DNA from: Candidatus Aminicenantota bacterium
Lineage (GTDB): Bacteria; Acidobacteriota; Aminicenantia; Aminicenantales; Aminicenantaceae
Length of the DNA: 64,000 nt
NCBI GenBank assembly: GCA_011772495.1
Contig: WVZL01000040.1
Coordinates: forward strand, 47,979 to 111,978
Reading direction: 5' to 3'
The notes beneath the pieces were generated by a model. It saw only the letters and a program-made list of their open reading frames with translations. It made no database searches and was not told where the DNA came from. The position numbers and the translations under genes were made by a program. Below are positions 25,581 to 35,496 of this stretch, one piece after another (the first letter of the stretch is position 1; every line of letters begins with the position of its first letter).

Positions 25581-28448
25581 CTATGACTTCTTCAATTCCT
25601 CTTTTTTGTTGTTTCTTCTATGTATCAACCCGAAAATTCCAGACAGTATAATGACAGTCGTCAGAAAGCAGGTTCCGACCCCGATGAACAGGGCTCCTCC
25701 AAAGGAAGCAAATCCGCGGAACACAGAAAAGGCCATAGACCCGAAGGCCAGCATTGTCGTGAGTGAGGTGAGAAAGATCGCTTTGCCTGTACTGGAGAAA
25801 ACAGTCCGTATCCTGCTGTTTCCTTCATTCCGCCAACGATGCATGATATGCACTCCGTCATCGATACCGATACCGATGATGATGGGAAGGACCATGACGT
25901 TCATTATCGTCAGCATCATCCCAGTCAAATTCATGAGTCCCACCATCCAGAACACGCCGAGAGCAAGGGGTATCATAGCCATCAAGGCATGACGCGGATT
26001 GAAGAAATCCAAACACAACAGGAGAAAAACAACGGCTAGAGTCAACAAGGCCGCGTTCCGGCCATCTCGGCCTATGATTTGAAGGAGTGCTCGCATTATA
26101 GGAGCCACTCCTGTCGCCTTATCGCTTACTCTTTCCATTTCATCGACAAAGCGGTTGAGTACCTTTGCATCTGCCCAGAGATTTGCGGCCGGATACACGG
26201 TGAGCAGAAATTTATCCCTGGTTTTATTGCTGTAATTGTCTAAGATATTCAAAGGCAATTCATCCAGAAGGATAGGTTCAGTCGAAGCCATTCCGATAGT
26301 AGATTCTTTGAAATAAGGGGCAAATACCTGCTGAAACCTCGATAATCCTTCTTGAGTGGTTTTCTCGTTTGCCTTCAGGATTTGGAGTAAATCCTGAATA
26401 ATATTTTTGGAATCCGTTCTCTCAGGATCTCCTACGATCTCTTTGCACTTGTTATCCACTTTATCCTGTCCTCCAATAAAGGCCATATCTTGCATTTCCA
26501 TGATGTTCATCTCCAGCCGCTCGATCTCTTGACTCAAGATCGTGTATTCATTCTGGAGAATACGATTTCTTACGACAGAAGACTTGGCTCTATCTCTGAT
26601 TTCAAGGATATGGGGAATTCTCTTCTGCTGCTGCTCTGGAGAAGGGAGAAAAAGTGAAATATCATCCGTGCGGGCCACAGAGCCAAGGTCACGGTATCGC
26701 TCTGATAATTCACGAGACTCATCGACATTGTCAGCTATGACAAGGGCATAATCTATGCTCATATCGAACTCCTCCAGAACCGTATCTACGAGAGCGATGG
26801 AAGTCAATCCTTTAGGTTCTAAATTCCAGTAATTATGATCGAACTTGATTTTAAAAGCTGACCAGATGAGGAGGCCGCTGATGACTATAGAAAAAATAAT
26901 AGTGAAGACGTAACGCTTGCTAAGCCATTCACCGGCTCGGCCGAGAAAACGAAAGGAAATATCTCTCTGAACGAATTTTTTTGATTTCTGTTCATACCTT
27001 TTGTCGAGACGGCGTTCCCGGAACACGAGCAGGACAGGTAGAAAGAGCATGGTGGCTAAAAGGACAGCCAGAAGACCTGCTCCAATGACCAGCCCCATTT
27101 CTTTCATCCCTTGAGAATGGCTGATGACCAAAGCCATAAAAGCAAAGGCCGTAGTTACAGCTCCAGTCACAATACCTTTTCCGCTTTTCAAGAATGTTTT
27201 TTCCATAGCTTTGCCAATACTGTTTCCTGCAGACCGCCATTCGGTGAATCCAGAGATAAGATGGATTGAAAAATCGATGCCCAGCCCAAGAAGGATTATG
27301 GCCATCATCACTGTCATTAAATTTAGGTGGCCTACGACTATATAGGTGATTCCCACCGCCCAAATTAGACCCACGATGAGGTTTAGAACTGCGAAAAGGG
27401 GAGCAACCCACATCCGGAAAGAAATCATGAGCAGGAGCAAGATGACAATCACCGCAATTAGTGTTGAATACCCCAGGCTTCGTGAAGCATAGACATTTTC
27501 ATCCCGCTCGGTGGCTATAAATCCAGTAAGGCCTGCCTTAACATCTGGAAAATCCTTTGACATTTCGTCAATAATGGCTTGCACAGTATCTGCAGCTATG
27601 ACTATCAAACCTTGATCTATCAGGGAAAAGTTAGGGATGGCATTCAGGAGAAGAGTCTTTTTATCGTAGGAAAGGAGGTAGGGTTCACCAAAGAGGAGTT
27701 TATCCGCAGCTGCTAGGACTTCTTCCTGGGAGAGATTATCATCTTGAGCCGTTTTTTGTAATGTCAAGATTAGATTTTGAATGCCGTCCAAAAATCCGAA
27801 GGCACCATCTTCTTGTTCCCGGGTGGAAATGGATTCTTCTTGTCCTACGTATTCTTTCTCCAGCGAATTGTTAATATTGGTTATTAAACCAGTCAAGTTG
27901 GGGTCCATGAACATATCCTTCAGGTTTTTTAAATCATCTTCTTTCACCAGCATCAGCATGTGTTCTTTCAAAAAATCGATGGGAGCCTTATAGTCGACCC
28001 GTTGAAAAAGCTTTTTGTTTATTCTGTCCTGGAATTCTTGGATTTCCTCCTCTAAACTCTTTATTTTTGATTCTTTGTTCGGTTTTGTTTTCAATTTCTC
28101 TATTCTTAGGTTGATCCTGTCGATTTTCTTCTGGTTTGATTCATTTTTGCTGGTATCTGTAGCTTCTAGGATTTGGGGAGCGAGCTGATCGGCAAATTCT
28201 TTGATCTGCTCTTCCTTTCCCTGGACGACAACAACTAAACTTGCGGAAGTGACAAACTCCTCTATGATCTTGTTGAATTGTTCGGACCTCTTATCACCGG
28301 AGGGAAGCAGGTCTGACCATTGCGTGGAAATTCTCAGTTGCCCCGCTAGTCCTGCCAGGATAAGAGTAATAAAGATAACGATAGCAAATATTCGCCAAGG
28401 GTGGTAGGCATGCCAGCTGGCCAATTTTTTCAGTATTTTCTCTCTCAT
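25581..28448 (-). CDS. RND/MMPL-family transporter with two sterol-sensing-like halves
   Basis: 955 residues with internal duplication: a membrane helix near 18-38, a periplasmic domain to about 325, a helix bundle 326-475 with LLGLGIDFSIHLISG, then a second helix near 512-532, another periplasmic domain and a second bundle with IIGIGIDDGVHIMHRW. The GxxxD motif in helix 4 of each half is the proton-relay site of RND proteins. A charged coiled coil lies near 105-150. Closest classes are the MMPL/HpnN-type lipid exporters. It is the last gene of an operon with a beta-barrel and a LolA-like protein, which suggests lipid or hydrophobic compound traffic between membranes. Confidence 0.9.
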   Translation of the reverse strand: MREKILKKLASWHAYHPWRIFAIVIFITLILAGLAGQLRISTQWSDLLPSGDKRSEQFNKIIEEFVTSASLVVVVQGKEEQIKEFADQLAPQILEATDTSKNESNQKKIDRINLRIEKLKTKPNKESKIKSLEEEIQEFQDRINKKLFQRVDYKAPIDFLKEHMLMLVKEDDLKNLKDMFMDPNLTGLITNINNSLEKEYVGQEESISTREQEDGAFGFLDGIQNLILTLQKTAQDDNLSQEEVLAAADKLLFGEPYLLSYDKKTLLLNAIPNFSLIDQGLIVIAADTVQAIIDEMSKDFPDVKAGLTGFIATERDENVYASRSLGYSTLIAVIVILLLLMISFRMWVAPLFAVLNLIVGLIWAVGITYIVVGHLNLMTVMMAIILLGLGIDFSIHLISGFTEWRSAGNSIGKAMEKTFLKSGKGIVTGAVTTAFAFMALVISHSQGMKEMGLVIGAGLLAVLLATMLFLPVLLVFRERRLDKRYEQKSKKFVQRDISFRFLGRAGEWLSKRYVFTIIFSIVISGLLIWSAFKIKFDHNYWNLEPKGLTSIALVDTVLEEFDMSIDYALVIADNVDESRELSERYRDLGSVARTDDISLFLPSPEQQQKRIPHILEIRDRAKSSVVRNRILQNEYTILSQEIERLEMNIMEMQDMAFIGGQDKVDNKCKEIVGDPERTDSKNIIQDLLQILKANEKTTQEGLSRFQQVFAPYFKESTIGMASTEPILLDELPLNILDNYSNKTRDKFLLTVYPAANLWADAKVLNRFVDEMERVSDKATGVAPIMRALLQIIGRDGRNAALLTLAVVFLLLCLDFFNPRHALMAMIPLALGVFWMVGLMNLTGMMLTIMNVMVLPIIIGIGIDDGVHIMHRWRNEGNSRIRTVFSSTGKAIFLTSLTTMLAFGSMAFSVFRGFASFGGALFIGVGTCFLTTVIILSGIFGLIHRRNNKKEELKKS

Positions 28449-28472
28449 CTGTCTTCTCCTTTCCTGCTGGAC

Positions 28473-29663
28473 CTAAAAGTAAACACGAACCCTTATCAAT
28501 CCTCCATTTCCTAGGTTTTTGGCAAAAGCCTTTCCTTCGGCGCCAAAGTTTAAGTTTAGATAGGCAAAAATATCGACATTATCTGATAGGGAGTAGTTTA
28601 GAGTCGGTACTAGAGCCAAACTGCTATCTGAAATGTTATAAATGCTTGAAATTCCAGCAGATAATAAATCTGTGACTGGATGCTGGACAAAAACATAGAC
28701 CTGATCTCTTGATATGGCTTTTTGTTCTGTGGCCATCAATCGCATCCAATCATTGAGAGTGTAATCATCATATTGAGTCTTCCCTAAAGTATTCCTGTAG
28801 TATTCAATCATCACATAGGTTTGAAAATCAAAAGTGTAGTCTGTACCCAGCACTAGCTCATAGAAATTTTTTGTTGTCTCCATCTTGTTATAAGCATATT
28901 CTGCCCAGACTCCCAATCCTAATAGCTCTCCGGCTGTACTGAATCCTAATAACTGCCGTTTTTCTGGCAACTCCAGGAAATTCATGCTTTCTGAATCAAA
29001 CTCAGTATAATCATGAAACCGCCAGACTTTTTCGATGGCGATGAATGAAAAATCAAACCGGGAAATCCGCCCTTTGAGCTGAATCATCTTAGCGGAGTCT
29101 TCCCAATTCTCATCGGGCGAAAAGAGGGTGGTGAGCGTGTAAGATGTGCCTAAGGGAACGTCCAGGCGAATAGCATTGTGGCCGGGTTGTTCATAAGTCG
29201 GATCAAGATAGTCTTTAACGTTGAACACATCTGTCGGATTCCAGACATACCCTGTGCCTAAAGAAATCTGTTGTTTTCCAACAATCAAATCAAAAGGTTT
29301 AAAGGCTATTTTTAGGTAAGCATTGTCCAGAAAAGTCCGGTTGGAAAATGGAAGGACATAGAACGCTTCCATACCCTCTGGAACTTCGGAAACCACTTGA
29401 GGAGCCAGAAAATCCAGGATATTCCATTCAGTTTTGCCGTGGTAAGTGATGTAATCAAAGTTGGCTGCAAAGGTGATGTTTTTAGATAAGCTCGATTTTA
29501 AGTCCACCCGAAGCTTATTGGAATAAAGGAGAAGAAATGCATTTTTTATTTCCACACCCATCATTTGGGATTCGAAATATCCAAAAATTTCTAGTTTATC
29601 TTGAGCGATAAGAATCGATGAACATAAAAAAAATAAGACGAGTATTATGGGCCATCGCTTCAT
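28473..29663 (-). CDS. outer-membrane beta-barrel protein
   Basis: 396 residues. The signal peptide ends IAQ near residue 21; the mature part is dominated by alternating strands and ends with phenylalanine (LIRVRVYF), the barrel-assembly signal. It resembles DUF1302-like/porin proteins that accompany MMPL transporters. Its ATG overlaps the LolA-like stop by 4 bp (ATGA), so the two are translationally coupled, and the RND gene starts 24 bp after it. Probably the outer-membrane part of the same pathway. Confidence 0.75.
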   Translation of the reverse strand: MKRWPIILVLFFLCSSILIAQDKLEIFGYFESQMMGVEIKNAFLLLYSNKLRVDLKSSLSKNITFAANFDYITYHGKTEWNILDFLAPQVVSEVPEGMEAFYVLPFSNRTFLDNAYLKIAFKPFDLIVGKQQISLGTGYVWNPTDVFNVKDYLDPTYEQPGHNAIRLDVPLGTSYTLTTLFSPDENWEDSAKMIQLKGRISRFDFSFIAIEKVWRFHDYTEFDSESMNFLELPEKRQLLGFSTAGELLGLGVWAEYAYNKMETTKNFYELVLGTDYTFDFQTYVMIEYYRNTLGKTQYDDYTLNDWMRLMATEQKAISRDQVYVFVQHPVTDLLSAGISSIYNISDSSLALVPTLNYSLSDNVDIFAYLNLNFGAEGKAFAKNLGNGGLIRVRVYF

Positions 29664-30421
29664 TTTTTCAAGCTCCTTTCGGTAAACATGCTGTCATCCA
29701 GGGTCAGGTTGTATTTCACTTCCAGAAGCTCCATTTCCGTTTGCGTGTTGTCATTTTTGTTGAGCATGACGACCTTCATAGCAGTCGGGAGGTCATCGAT
29801 GATCCGAATATCGCTTTGGGTAAGGCGCTTTTCATGAAGGGATGGATCATCTTCATGATAGTAATCAATAACAACCGGCACAAAATTCTCCTTGATGACC
29901 CACATGATCAACCGGGAGTAGGACATGTCGCTTCCGGGTTTGCGGGTGAGTTCAACCTGGTAGCAGTCATATCCTTCCATCTTCTCGTCTTTGAGCCTTT
30001 TTGGAGTATAATCCGTGATAAAGGCATCACCACTGCCCATGTCTTCGTAGGAAAAATCACTTCCTTGCATCTTCTGCTTTTTGGCATGGGTGGCCAGTTT
30101 TCGAACCCGTTGGGTTCGTGGAAAATACATCCAGATGTCGTCGGCATTATTCAACATTAAAACGGCTTGGTCTTTGACTCGCCTAGGCTCGAGATAACGC
30201 ACCAGGTTTTTCTCTCCTTTATTCTTGCTCCACGATTCATAGATAAAGGTTCGTTTCTGGCCAGAAGTGGTCACAATAGTCATTTTCGCTTTTCCGTAGG
30301 CTGTTTGGACATTCATCAAATCATTGACCTTCTGAATGATATCTTCCCCTGTTAGCTCCTGACTGGAAGAAAAAGGGGCTGCGAGTAAAACAATCAACCC
30401 GGAAATAATCGTTTTCTTCAT
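29660..30421 (-). CDS. LolA-like outer-membrane lipoprotein-sorting protein
   Basis: 253 residues from the ATG at 30421. This start is chosen because it begins a signal peptide (MKKTIISGLIVLLAAPFSSS) and follows GGAGGG; the frame is open further upstream. The mature part is the half-barrel fold of LolA/LolB relatives found next to MMPL transporters: GKAKMTIVTTSGQKRTFIYES, then VLMLNNADDIWMYFPRTQRVRKLA and DFSYEDMGSGD. It probably carries a lipid or lipoprotein across the periplasm from the RND partner to the outer membrane. Function from family and context. Confidence 0.85.
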   Translation of the reverse strand: MKKTIISGLIVLLAAPFSSSQELTGEDIIQKVNDLMNVQTAYGKAKMTIVTTSGQKRTFIYESWSKNKGEKNLVRYLEPRRVKDQAVLMLNNADDIWMYFPRTQRVRKLATHAKKQKMQGSDFSYEDMGSGDAFITDYTPKRLKDEKMEGYDCYQVELTRKPGSDMSYSRLIMWVIKENFVPVVIDYYHEDDPSLHEKRLTQSDIRIIDDLPTAMKVVMLNKNDNTQTEMELLEVKYNLTLDDSMFTERSLKK

Positions 30422-30455
30422 AGCTTTCCCTCCACCTGGATTCATTCTTAACCTT

Positions 30456-30707
30456 CTATTCATAATCATTTTTTCCTCCTGAGGATTCAATTCGTTCCAC
30501 TAAAAGCAGGGGCAGATTCAAGTCTCGTACGCGGATGAGCAATCCGTATAAGGCTGCCTGATCGGCAATTGGACCCTTAAGGATTGTTGTATCATTCTCG
30601 TAAGTTATCGTCAAACCATCAAACCAGTCTGTCCATTGTTTATCAAGACGTCCCTTTAACTTGATCCAGTAATGCCAGGGGCCAGGAGAGCTATCTGGTT
30701 TTTTCAT
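30456..30707 (-). CDS. 83-residue conserved hypothetical, first gene of RND operon
   Basis: Small soluble protein without signal peptide (begins MKKPDSSPGPWHYWIKLKG). The middle is a compact beta-alpha pattern (DGLTITYENDTTILKGPI, then AALYGLLIRVRDLNLPLLLVERIE). Such short proteins occur near ABC and RND cassettes; no function is known. Its stop lies 34 bp before the chosen LolA-like start. The ribosome site is GGAGAA at 8 bp. Confidence 0.65.
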   Translation of the reverse strand: MKKPDSSPGPWHYWIKLKGRLDKQWTDWFDGLTITYENDTTILKGPIADQAALYGLLIRVRDLNLPLLLVERIESSGGKNDYE

Positions 30708-30915
30708 AAGAAAATTCTCCTTGTGTTCTGATTCCTCGCTTTATTCTTTCGCATGCATTTCAAGCATTGTTGCACTCTGAATATACTCGGCCGATAGGGA
30801 TCTGTCATCACAAGAAAATGTGATTTGGAGGGGTGATTTTTTTTGTGGTAGGATTTAAGTTGATCCGACGAAAAGGCAGAAAAGTGGATTTTATGATACT
30901 GAATGAGTGGCGGTC

Positions 30916-33687
30916 TTACTCTAGAATCCCCAATTCCTTTGCTCTGGCTGCAGCCTGAGTACGGCTATGGACGTTGAGTTTAGTGTTGATATTCTTAGTA
31001 TGGGTTCTCACTGTGTTAAGAGATATATAGAGTCTTTGAGCGATTTCCTGGTTGGTAAATCCAGCTGCGATGAGTTGCAGAACTTCGACCTCCCGCTCGC
31101 TCAAAGGTTCGACGAGACCAAAATCTGTTTTTAGAGGTGCTCTGGTTTTAAAAGCTGATAGGATTCTTTTCACGTATGCTCGAGAGATGGAATATTTCTT
31201 ATCAATCCAATATTTTTTCATTCCCAGAATTTTTTCCAATAGCTCAGCCACGGGTGCTCCTCCCATGACAAAAGTCAAAATGAAGCCTCCGGGTTCAGCA
31301 AGAGATAGCGCCTGCCCCAGCTCATCCAGAGCGTGTTCTAGATCATCTTTTTTATAAAAAGCTAAAGCTCTCAAAATCTTTAGTTGGATTAAAATTATGA
31401 TACGGTTGTTGTTCTCTGCTTCCTTGATCAAGCGCTTCAACAGCTGATCAGCCTCGTCAATCCGCTTTTGTTCGATAAGAAAATGCACTAGGACTGTATG
31501 CTCTGCTTCTCTCCGTTGAGAGAGCTCATCATCAATACTCAATCCTTGCTCCCTTATCATTCGGGCGGTATCATCCTGATTTCCTTTAGCCAGCCAGATT
31601 ATACCTTTTGTTGCTGCTAGGGCATGGGACATCCAGGGAGGTAGAGTAAATTCCCTGGTGATCTTTTCAACTTTCTGGAGAATGCTTTCAGCACCAGTGA
31701 GGTCTCCTTTGTAGTATAAAGCTTTTATAAGGTTGAAATAACAACCTACCGCGGTTATCGTATCCCTTCCTAGCTCAGCTATTTGAATGCCTCTTTTAAT
31801 GTAGGGTAATCCCTCTTCAATATTGTTCATCTCACAGAGGATATAACCCAGCATCGCATAATTGCTGCCTGCAACTCCTATTCTTGACAACCCGCTTTCT
31901 TCGGTAAGATGTATTAATTCTTGGAACTTCTCCTTGGATTGCTTTAAACGCCCTTGATAGGTTTCAATAACATAAAGGCTGTGGCTGGCCAACAGGTTGG
32001 TGAAAATGTTGCCTCCTGCTTCACTGATGGTTTTGGCTTCTGAAAAGGCATGTTCGGCTTTTGGTAAATTGCCGTCTCCGCTCCATCCATGGGCAAATCC
32101 TAACATGGTTGCCGCCACACTGCGCCACATTAAATCTTCCTCTCTGAGAGCCTTAAGCGCTTGGCGGGAATATTTGATGATCTTAGGTATATCTCCTTTG
32201 TAGGAGGCCATCATGGTCCGGATAACAGAAATTCTCCCTTGGAGCTCTACCTTGCTCTTTTCATATTTTTGGGTTAAGACGTCTGATGAGGCTCCTTTCC
32301 TTCTTGTTCTTGTACTTTCGAGCATTCTTTCAGCCTCTTGCATTCTCATTTCAGCAGCTCCCCAGTCCCCATCTTCAAACAGTTCTCTGGCGTGATAGAT
32401 ACAAAGTAGAGGGCTAGAAGAGATATACTCATCGGGCAGAGCGCTAAACCATTGTAGCAACTTGCTTTCCCGGCCTCGGTCCCAATCGATTCCGGCAATT
32501 TCCTCTATGAGGTCTGCAGCCTTCTCGAAATGGCGCTCAGCGAGCAGATGATCAATGGCTTCATATTTCAATCCATTATTGAGGTACCACTCGTGGGCCC
32601 GATGATGGAGCTCAGGAACAAGATCCGGTTGCGCCTGGTGCAGTCGCTGTCGCAATAGACCGCTGAAAAGATGATGATAGCGGAACCAACTCCTTTCGTT
32701 ATCAAGCGGAAAGATGAACAGGTTGGCCTTTTCCAGGGTGATTAGCATTTGCAGACTGTCTTTTTTCTGAGTCACAGCATCACAAAGGGTACCAGAAAGA
32801 CGGTCAAGGATTGACGTTTGCAGTAAGAAATATTGGACCCTTTCCGGCTGTCGACTCAAAACCTCTTCCAACAAATAGTCGCCTATATAGCGGTCGATAC
32901 CTTTAAAGGTCTTGATAAAGCCGGATTTGTCTTTTAATCCCTGCATAGATAGGGCAGCTAATTGCAATCCAGCGATCCATCCTTCAGTACGAGATTCGAG
33001 CAAACTGATGTCTTCAAGGGATAGTCCCAAGTTTAATTTTTCATTGAAGAATAGAGTTGTCTCATCGGTAGTAAAGATGAGATCTGAAGCCCGAATTTCT
33101 GTCAACTGATTCTGGCTGCGGAAACGAGGAATTGGTAAAGGCGGATCAGATCGGGTTGTGATGATAAGATGCATTTGCTGAGGCATATGATCGAGCAAGA
33201 AAGAGATAATATCATGGACCTGTTTGGATTCTATGAGATGATAGTCATCGATTACAACGGCAAAGTCCTTTGGGATCGACATAGCGTCATTAATCAAATT
33301 AATGAGTATTGACTGGATAGGTATTAGCTGTGGGGATTTCAATAAATCTTGAGCTGATTTACCAATGTCAGCTTTTATAGTCCGGAGCGCGGCCGTGATA
33401 TAATTGACAAAATGCAGAGGATCGTTGTCACTTTTATCAACGGAAAACCAAGCCACGGGTATTTCATTCTTTTGAATCCATTCACTCAGGAGGATCGTTT
33501 TTCCAAAGCCGGCTGGAGCAGAGATCAAAACCAATTTGCGTTTTATTCCTTTATTCAGCTGTTCGATTAATCGGGGCCTTGGAACTAAAGTGTTGGGCGG
33601 CGTAGGGACATAGAGTTTGGTTTCTAAGAGAGGAAATTGTGGGATTTTGCTCCTAGAATACTTATTTTTTGAGGAACGTATAGCCAT
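30916..33687 (-). CDS. MalT-like LuxR-family ATP-dependent transcriptional activator
   Basis: 923 residues, the usual length of LAL/MalT regulators. STAND-type NTPase: Walker A APAGFGKT (57-64) and FAVVIDDYHLIES as Walker B; a middle helical repeat region (about 370-800); and a LuxR helix-turn-helix at about 855-917 (LSEREVEVLQLIAAGFTNQE, SLNTVRTHTKNINTKLNVHS). MalT-type proteins activate transcription when ATP and an inducer bind. It reads towards the RND operon on the same strand with a 208-bp gap, so that operon is the most likely target. A possible pseudoknot lies in the upstream region. Confidence 0.93.
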   Translation of the reverse strand: MAIRSSKNKYSRSKIPQFPLLETKLYVPTPPNTLVPRPRLIEQLNKGIKRKLVLISAPAGFGKTILLSEWIQKNEIPVAWFSVDKSDNDPLHFVNYITAALRTIKADIGKSAQDLLKSPQLIPIQSILINLINDAMSIPKDFAVVIDDYHLIESKQVHDIISFLLDHMPQQMHLIITTRSDPPLPIPRFRSQNQLTEIRASDLIFTTDETTLFFNEKLNLGLSLEDISLLESRTEGWIAGLQLAALSMQGLKDKSGFIKTFKGIDRYIGDYLLEEVLSRQPERVQYFLLQTSILDRLSGTLCDAVTQKKDSLQMLITLEKANLFIFPLDNERSWFRYHHLFSGLLRQRLHQAQPDLVPELHHRAHEWYLNNGLKYEAIDHLLAERHFEKAADLIEEIAGIDWDRGRESKLLQWFSALPDEYISSSPLLCIYHARELFEDGDWGAAEMRMQEAERMLESTRTRRKGASSDVLTQKYEKSKVELQGRISVIRTMMASYKGDIPKIIKYSRQALKALREEDLMWRSVAATMLGFAHGWSGDGNLPKAEHAFSEAKTISEAGGNIFTNLLASHSLYVIETYQGRLKQSKEKFQELIHLTEESGLSRIGVAGSNYAMLGYILCEMNNIEEGLPYIKRGIQIAELGRDTITAVGCYFNLIKALYYKGDLTGAESILQKVEKITREFTLPPWMSHALAATKGIIWLAKGNQDDTARMIREQGLSIDDELSQRREAEHTVLVHFLIEQKRIDEADQLLKRLIKEAENNNRIIILIQLKILRALAFYKKDDLEHALDELGQALSLAEPGGFILTFVMGGAPVAELLEKILGMKKYWIDKKYSISRAYVKRILSAFKTRAPLKTDFGLVEPLSEREVEVLQLIAAGFTNQEIAQRLYISLNTVRTHTKNINTKLNVHSRTQAAARAKELGILE

Positions 33688-33826
33688 TTTGACTCTGATT
33701 GTCTAATAGAACCAGAAGGTTATCACTGATCCAACGTCACTATTCTCAAAAATTCTATAAAATCAAAAAATTTTTGTCCAACCAAAATCCTAGATGATAT
33801 ATCATTTGCCTGGTCTCGAAGTCCGG

Positions 33827-33871
33827 AAGCTATTAAAATGAGTCCTGATAGCTTTTTATGCCTACAGGACT
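33827..33871. other. possible H-type RNA pseudoknot upstream of MalT-like gene
   Basis: Four 7-bp blocks interlock: AAGCTAT (33827-33833) pairs with ATAGCTT (33848-33854), and AGTCCTG (33841-33847) pairs with CAGGACT (33865-33871). Loops are 7, 0 and 10 nt, the classical H-type layout on either strand. It lies 140-185 bp upstream of the MalT-like start and about 100 bp past the SDR stop. An outer pair AAGTCC/GGACTT (33819, 33867) gives an alternative fold. Pairing is seen in sequence; RNA existence is not. Confidence 0.45.
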
Positions 33872-33971
33872 TAGAAAAGTTCATTTTGCGTAAAGTTTGT
33901 CGTCAAGTAACATCATAAGCCTCGGAAATAATCGCTATGCTAGAAAGGAAGACCTAGCTCTTCAAGAAGCT

Positions 33972-35402
33972 CTAAGCCAGAGATTTTGCTCTTTGGACGA
34001 TGCCTTTGGAAATATCTGAAAAAAGAAAGGTATGGAGTAGTTTTGTAGAATACCAGTAAAGCCTCCCCCAAAGTCCTTTGGGAAGAAAGGAGGCAGAAAG
34101 GACAAGGGTTGTGCCCTCAATAGAGAATTCCAACCATGCTTTGCCAGGCAGCTTCATCTGCCCGACAAGAAGAAGTCTTTTTCCTTTTATCAAGTCTGCA
34201 ACTTTCCAAAAATCCAGACTATCTCCTATCCTGAAGTCATAAAGGTCTCTCCGGCTGCACTGCAGACCGGGACCTCCTATCAGTTTGTCGATCGATCCAA
34301 TGATTTTCCATAGCCAATTACATTTATACCACCCCTCCAGACCACCGATCGATAAAACTGAAGCGAAGACTTTTTCTGGCGAAGTCTGCCCGAAATCATT
34401 GGATATCTTTAGGCTCAAAACAGCAGCTTCGATTGTTTCCTGACCTTTTATATCACACTCTTCTTTAGCACTGCTGTCGCACCAACGGCTGAGGACTTGG
34501 TTTTTTTCAATCTCAGCTATGGCAGTAGAAATGGCTTTCTCGTAAGAGATAGGGTAAATGGAGTGGAAATATTTTTTGGCGTTTTCATTCTGGATGATCG
34601 TCTCTGATTTCAATCCTTCTACCAGGGCTTTAGCTAAACGGTAGGGGACCGGGGTCATCAGAATGAGCCAATAGGAGGAGAGCCTGGGAGTTAATAACGA
34701 AACAGCGATTATGCGCCTTTTGAGTCCCATAACCTTTGCAGCCCTGATAAGCATTTCCTTGAAACTCATCGGCTTTGAGCCGATATCGACCACTAGATTT
34801 TCTTTAGTTTCAAGGTTTTTAGCCTGAGAAAGGTAGTCCAATACATCACTCACGCCGATAGGTTGGGTTTTTGTATGAACCCATCGCGGAGTTATCATGA
34901 ATGGTAATTTTTGCACCAAATTTCTGATGATTTCGAAACTGGCGCTGCCAGAGCCGATGATGATTCCAGCCCTGAACCATATCGTCTGGATAAGGTCTGG
35001 TTTGCTGCTTAGGATTTCTCCTGTTTCGATCCGGCTCAGGAGATGTTTGCTCGCGGTCTGTTTTTCTCCCAAACCTCCCAAATAGATGATTCTTTTAACC
35101 TTGGCCTTTAGGCAGGCACCCAGAAAATTTTCAGCGCTGAGACGGTCAAGTTTCTTGAAATCGTCTTTAGCACCCATGGAGTGGATTAGGTAATAGGCCA
35201 CTTCGATGCCTTCAAGAGCTCTGTGGAGCGATTCGATATGGAAGGTATCGCCTTCATATATTTCGATTCGATCCTGGTGTTTATCTCTGATTTTTCTTTT
35301 GTTTCTGACAAACAGCCGGATTTGAATATTTTCATCTTCCAGGAGCTTTTCTTTGAGCCTTCTCCCGATATAGCCGGTAGCTCCTGTTAATAGAACTCTC
35401 AT
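33972..35402 (-). CDS. SDR-family NAD(P)-binding protein with DUF2867 domain
   Basis: 476 residues. Residues 1-290 are an atypical short-chain dehydrogenase fold: GATGYIGR (7-14) binds NAD(P), with GDTFHIESLHRALEG and an AYYLIHSMG strand. The C-terminal 160 residues are DUF2867 (GLEGWYKCNWLWKIIGSIDKLIGGPGL, LWGRLYWYSTKLLHTFLF). The same two-domain architecture occurs in YbjT-like proteins of unknown substrate, often membrane-associated. Monocistronic. The catalytic YxxxK is not obvious, as in other atypical SDRs. Confidence 0.85.
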   Translation of the reverse strand: MRVLLTGATGYIGRRLKEKLLEDENIQIRLFVRNKRKIRDKHQDRIEIYEGDTFHIESLHRALEGIEVAYYLIHSMGAKDDFKKLDRLSAENFLGACLKAKVKRIIYLGGLGEKQTASKHLLSRIETGEILSSKPDLIQTIWFRAGIIIGSGSASFEIIRNLVQKLPFMITPRWVHTKTQPIGVSDVLDYLSQAKNLETKENLVVDIGSKPMSFKEMLIRAAKVMGLKRRIIAVSLLTPRLSSYWLILMTPVPYRLAKALVEGLKSETIIQNENAKKYFHSIYPISYEKAISTAIAEIEKNQVLSRWCDSSAKEECDIKGQETIEAAVLSLKISNDFGQTSPEKVFASVLSIGGLEGWYKCNWLWKIIGSIDKLIGGPGLQCSRRDLYDFRIGDSLDFWKVADLIKGKRLLLVGQMKLPGKAWLEFSIEGTTLVLSASFLPKGLWGRLYWYSTKLLHTFLFSDISKGIVQRAKSLA

Positions 35403-35496
35403 AGTTAGACCTTTAGCTCCCTAATTTGCAAGATTTGCTTGATTCCAGCAATTCTTGCTTGCATTCCCCTCTGGCTCTTAAGATCTTTATTCTCTC

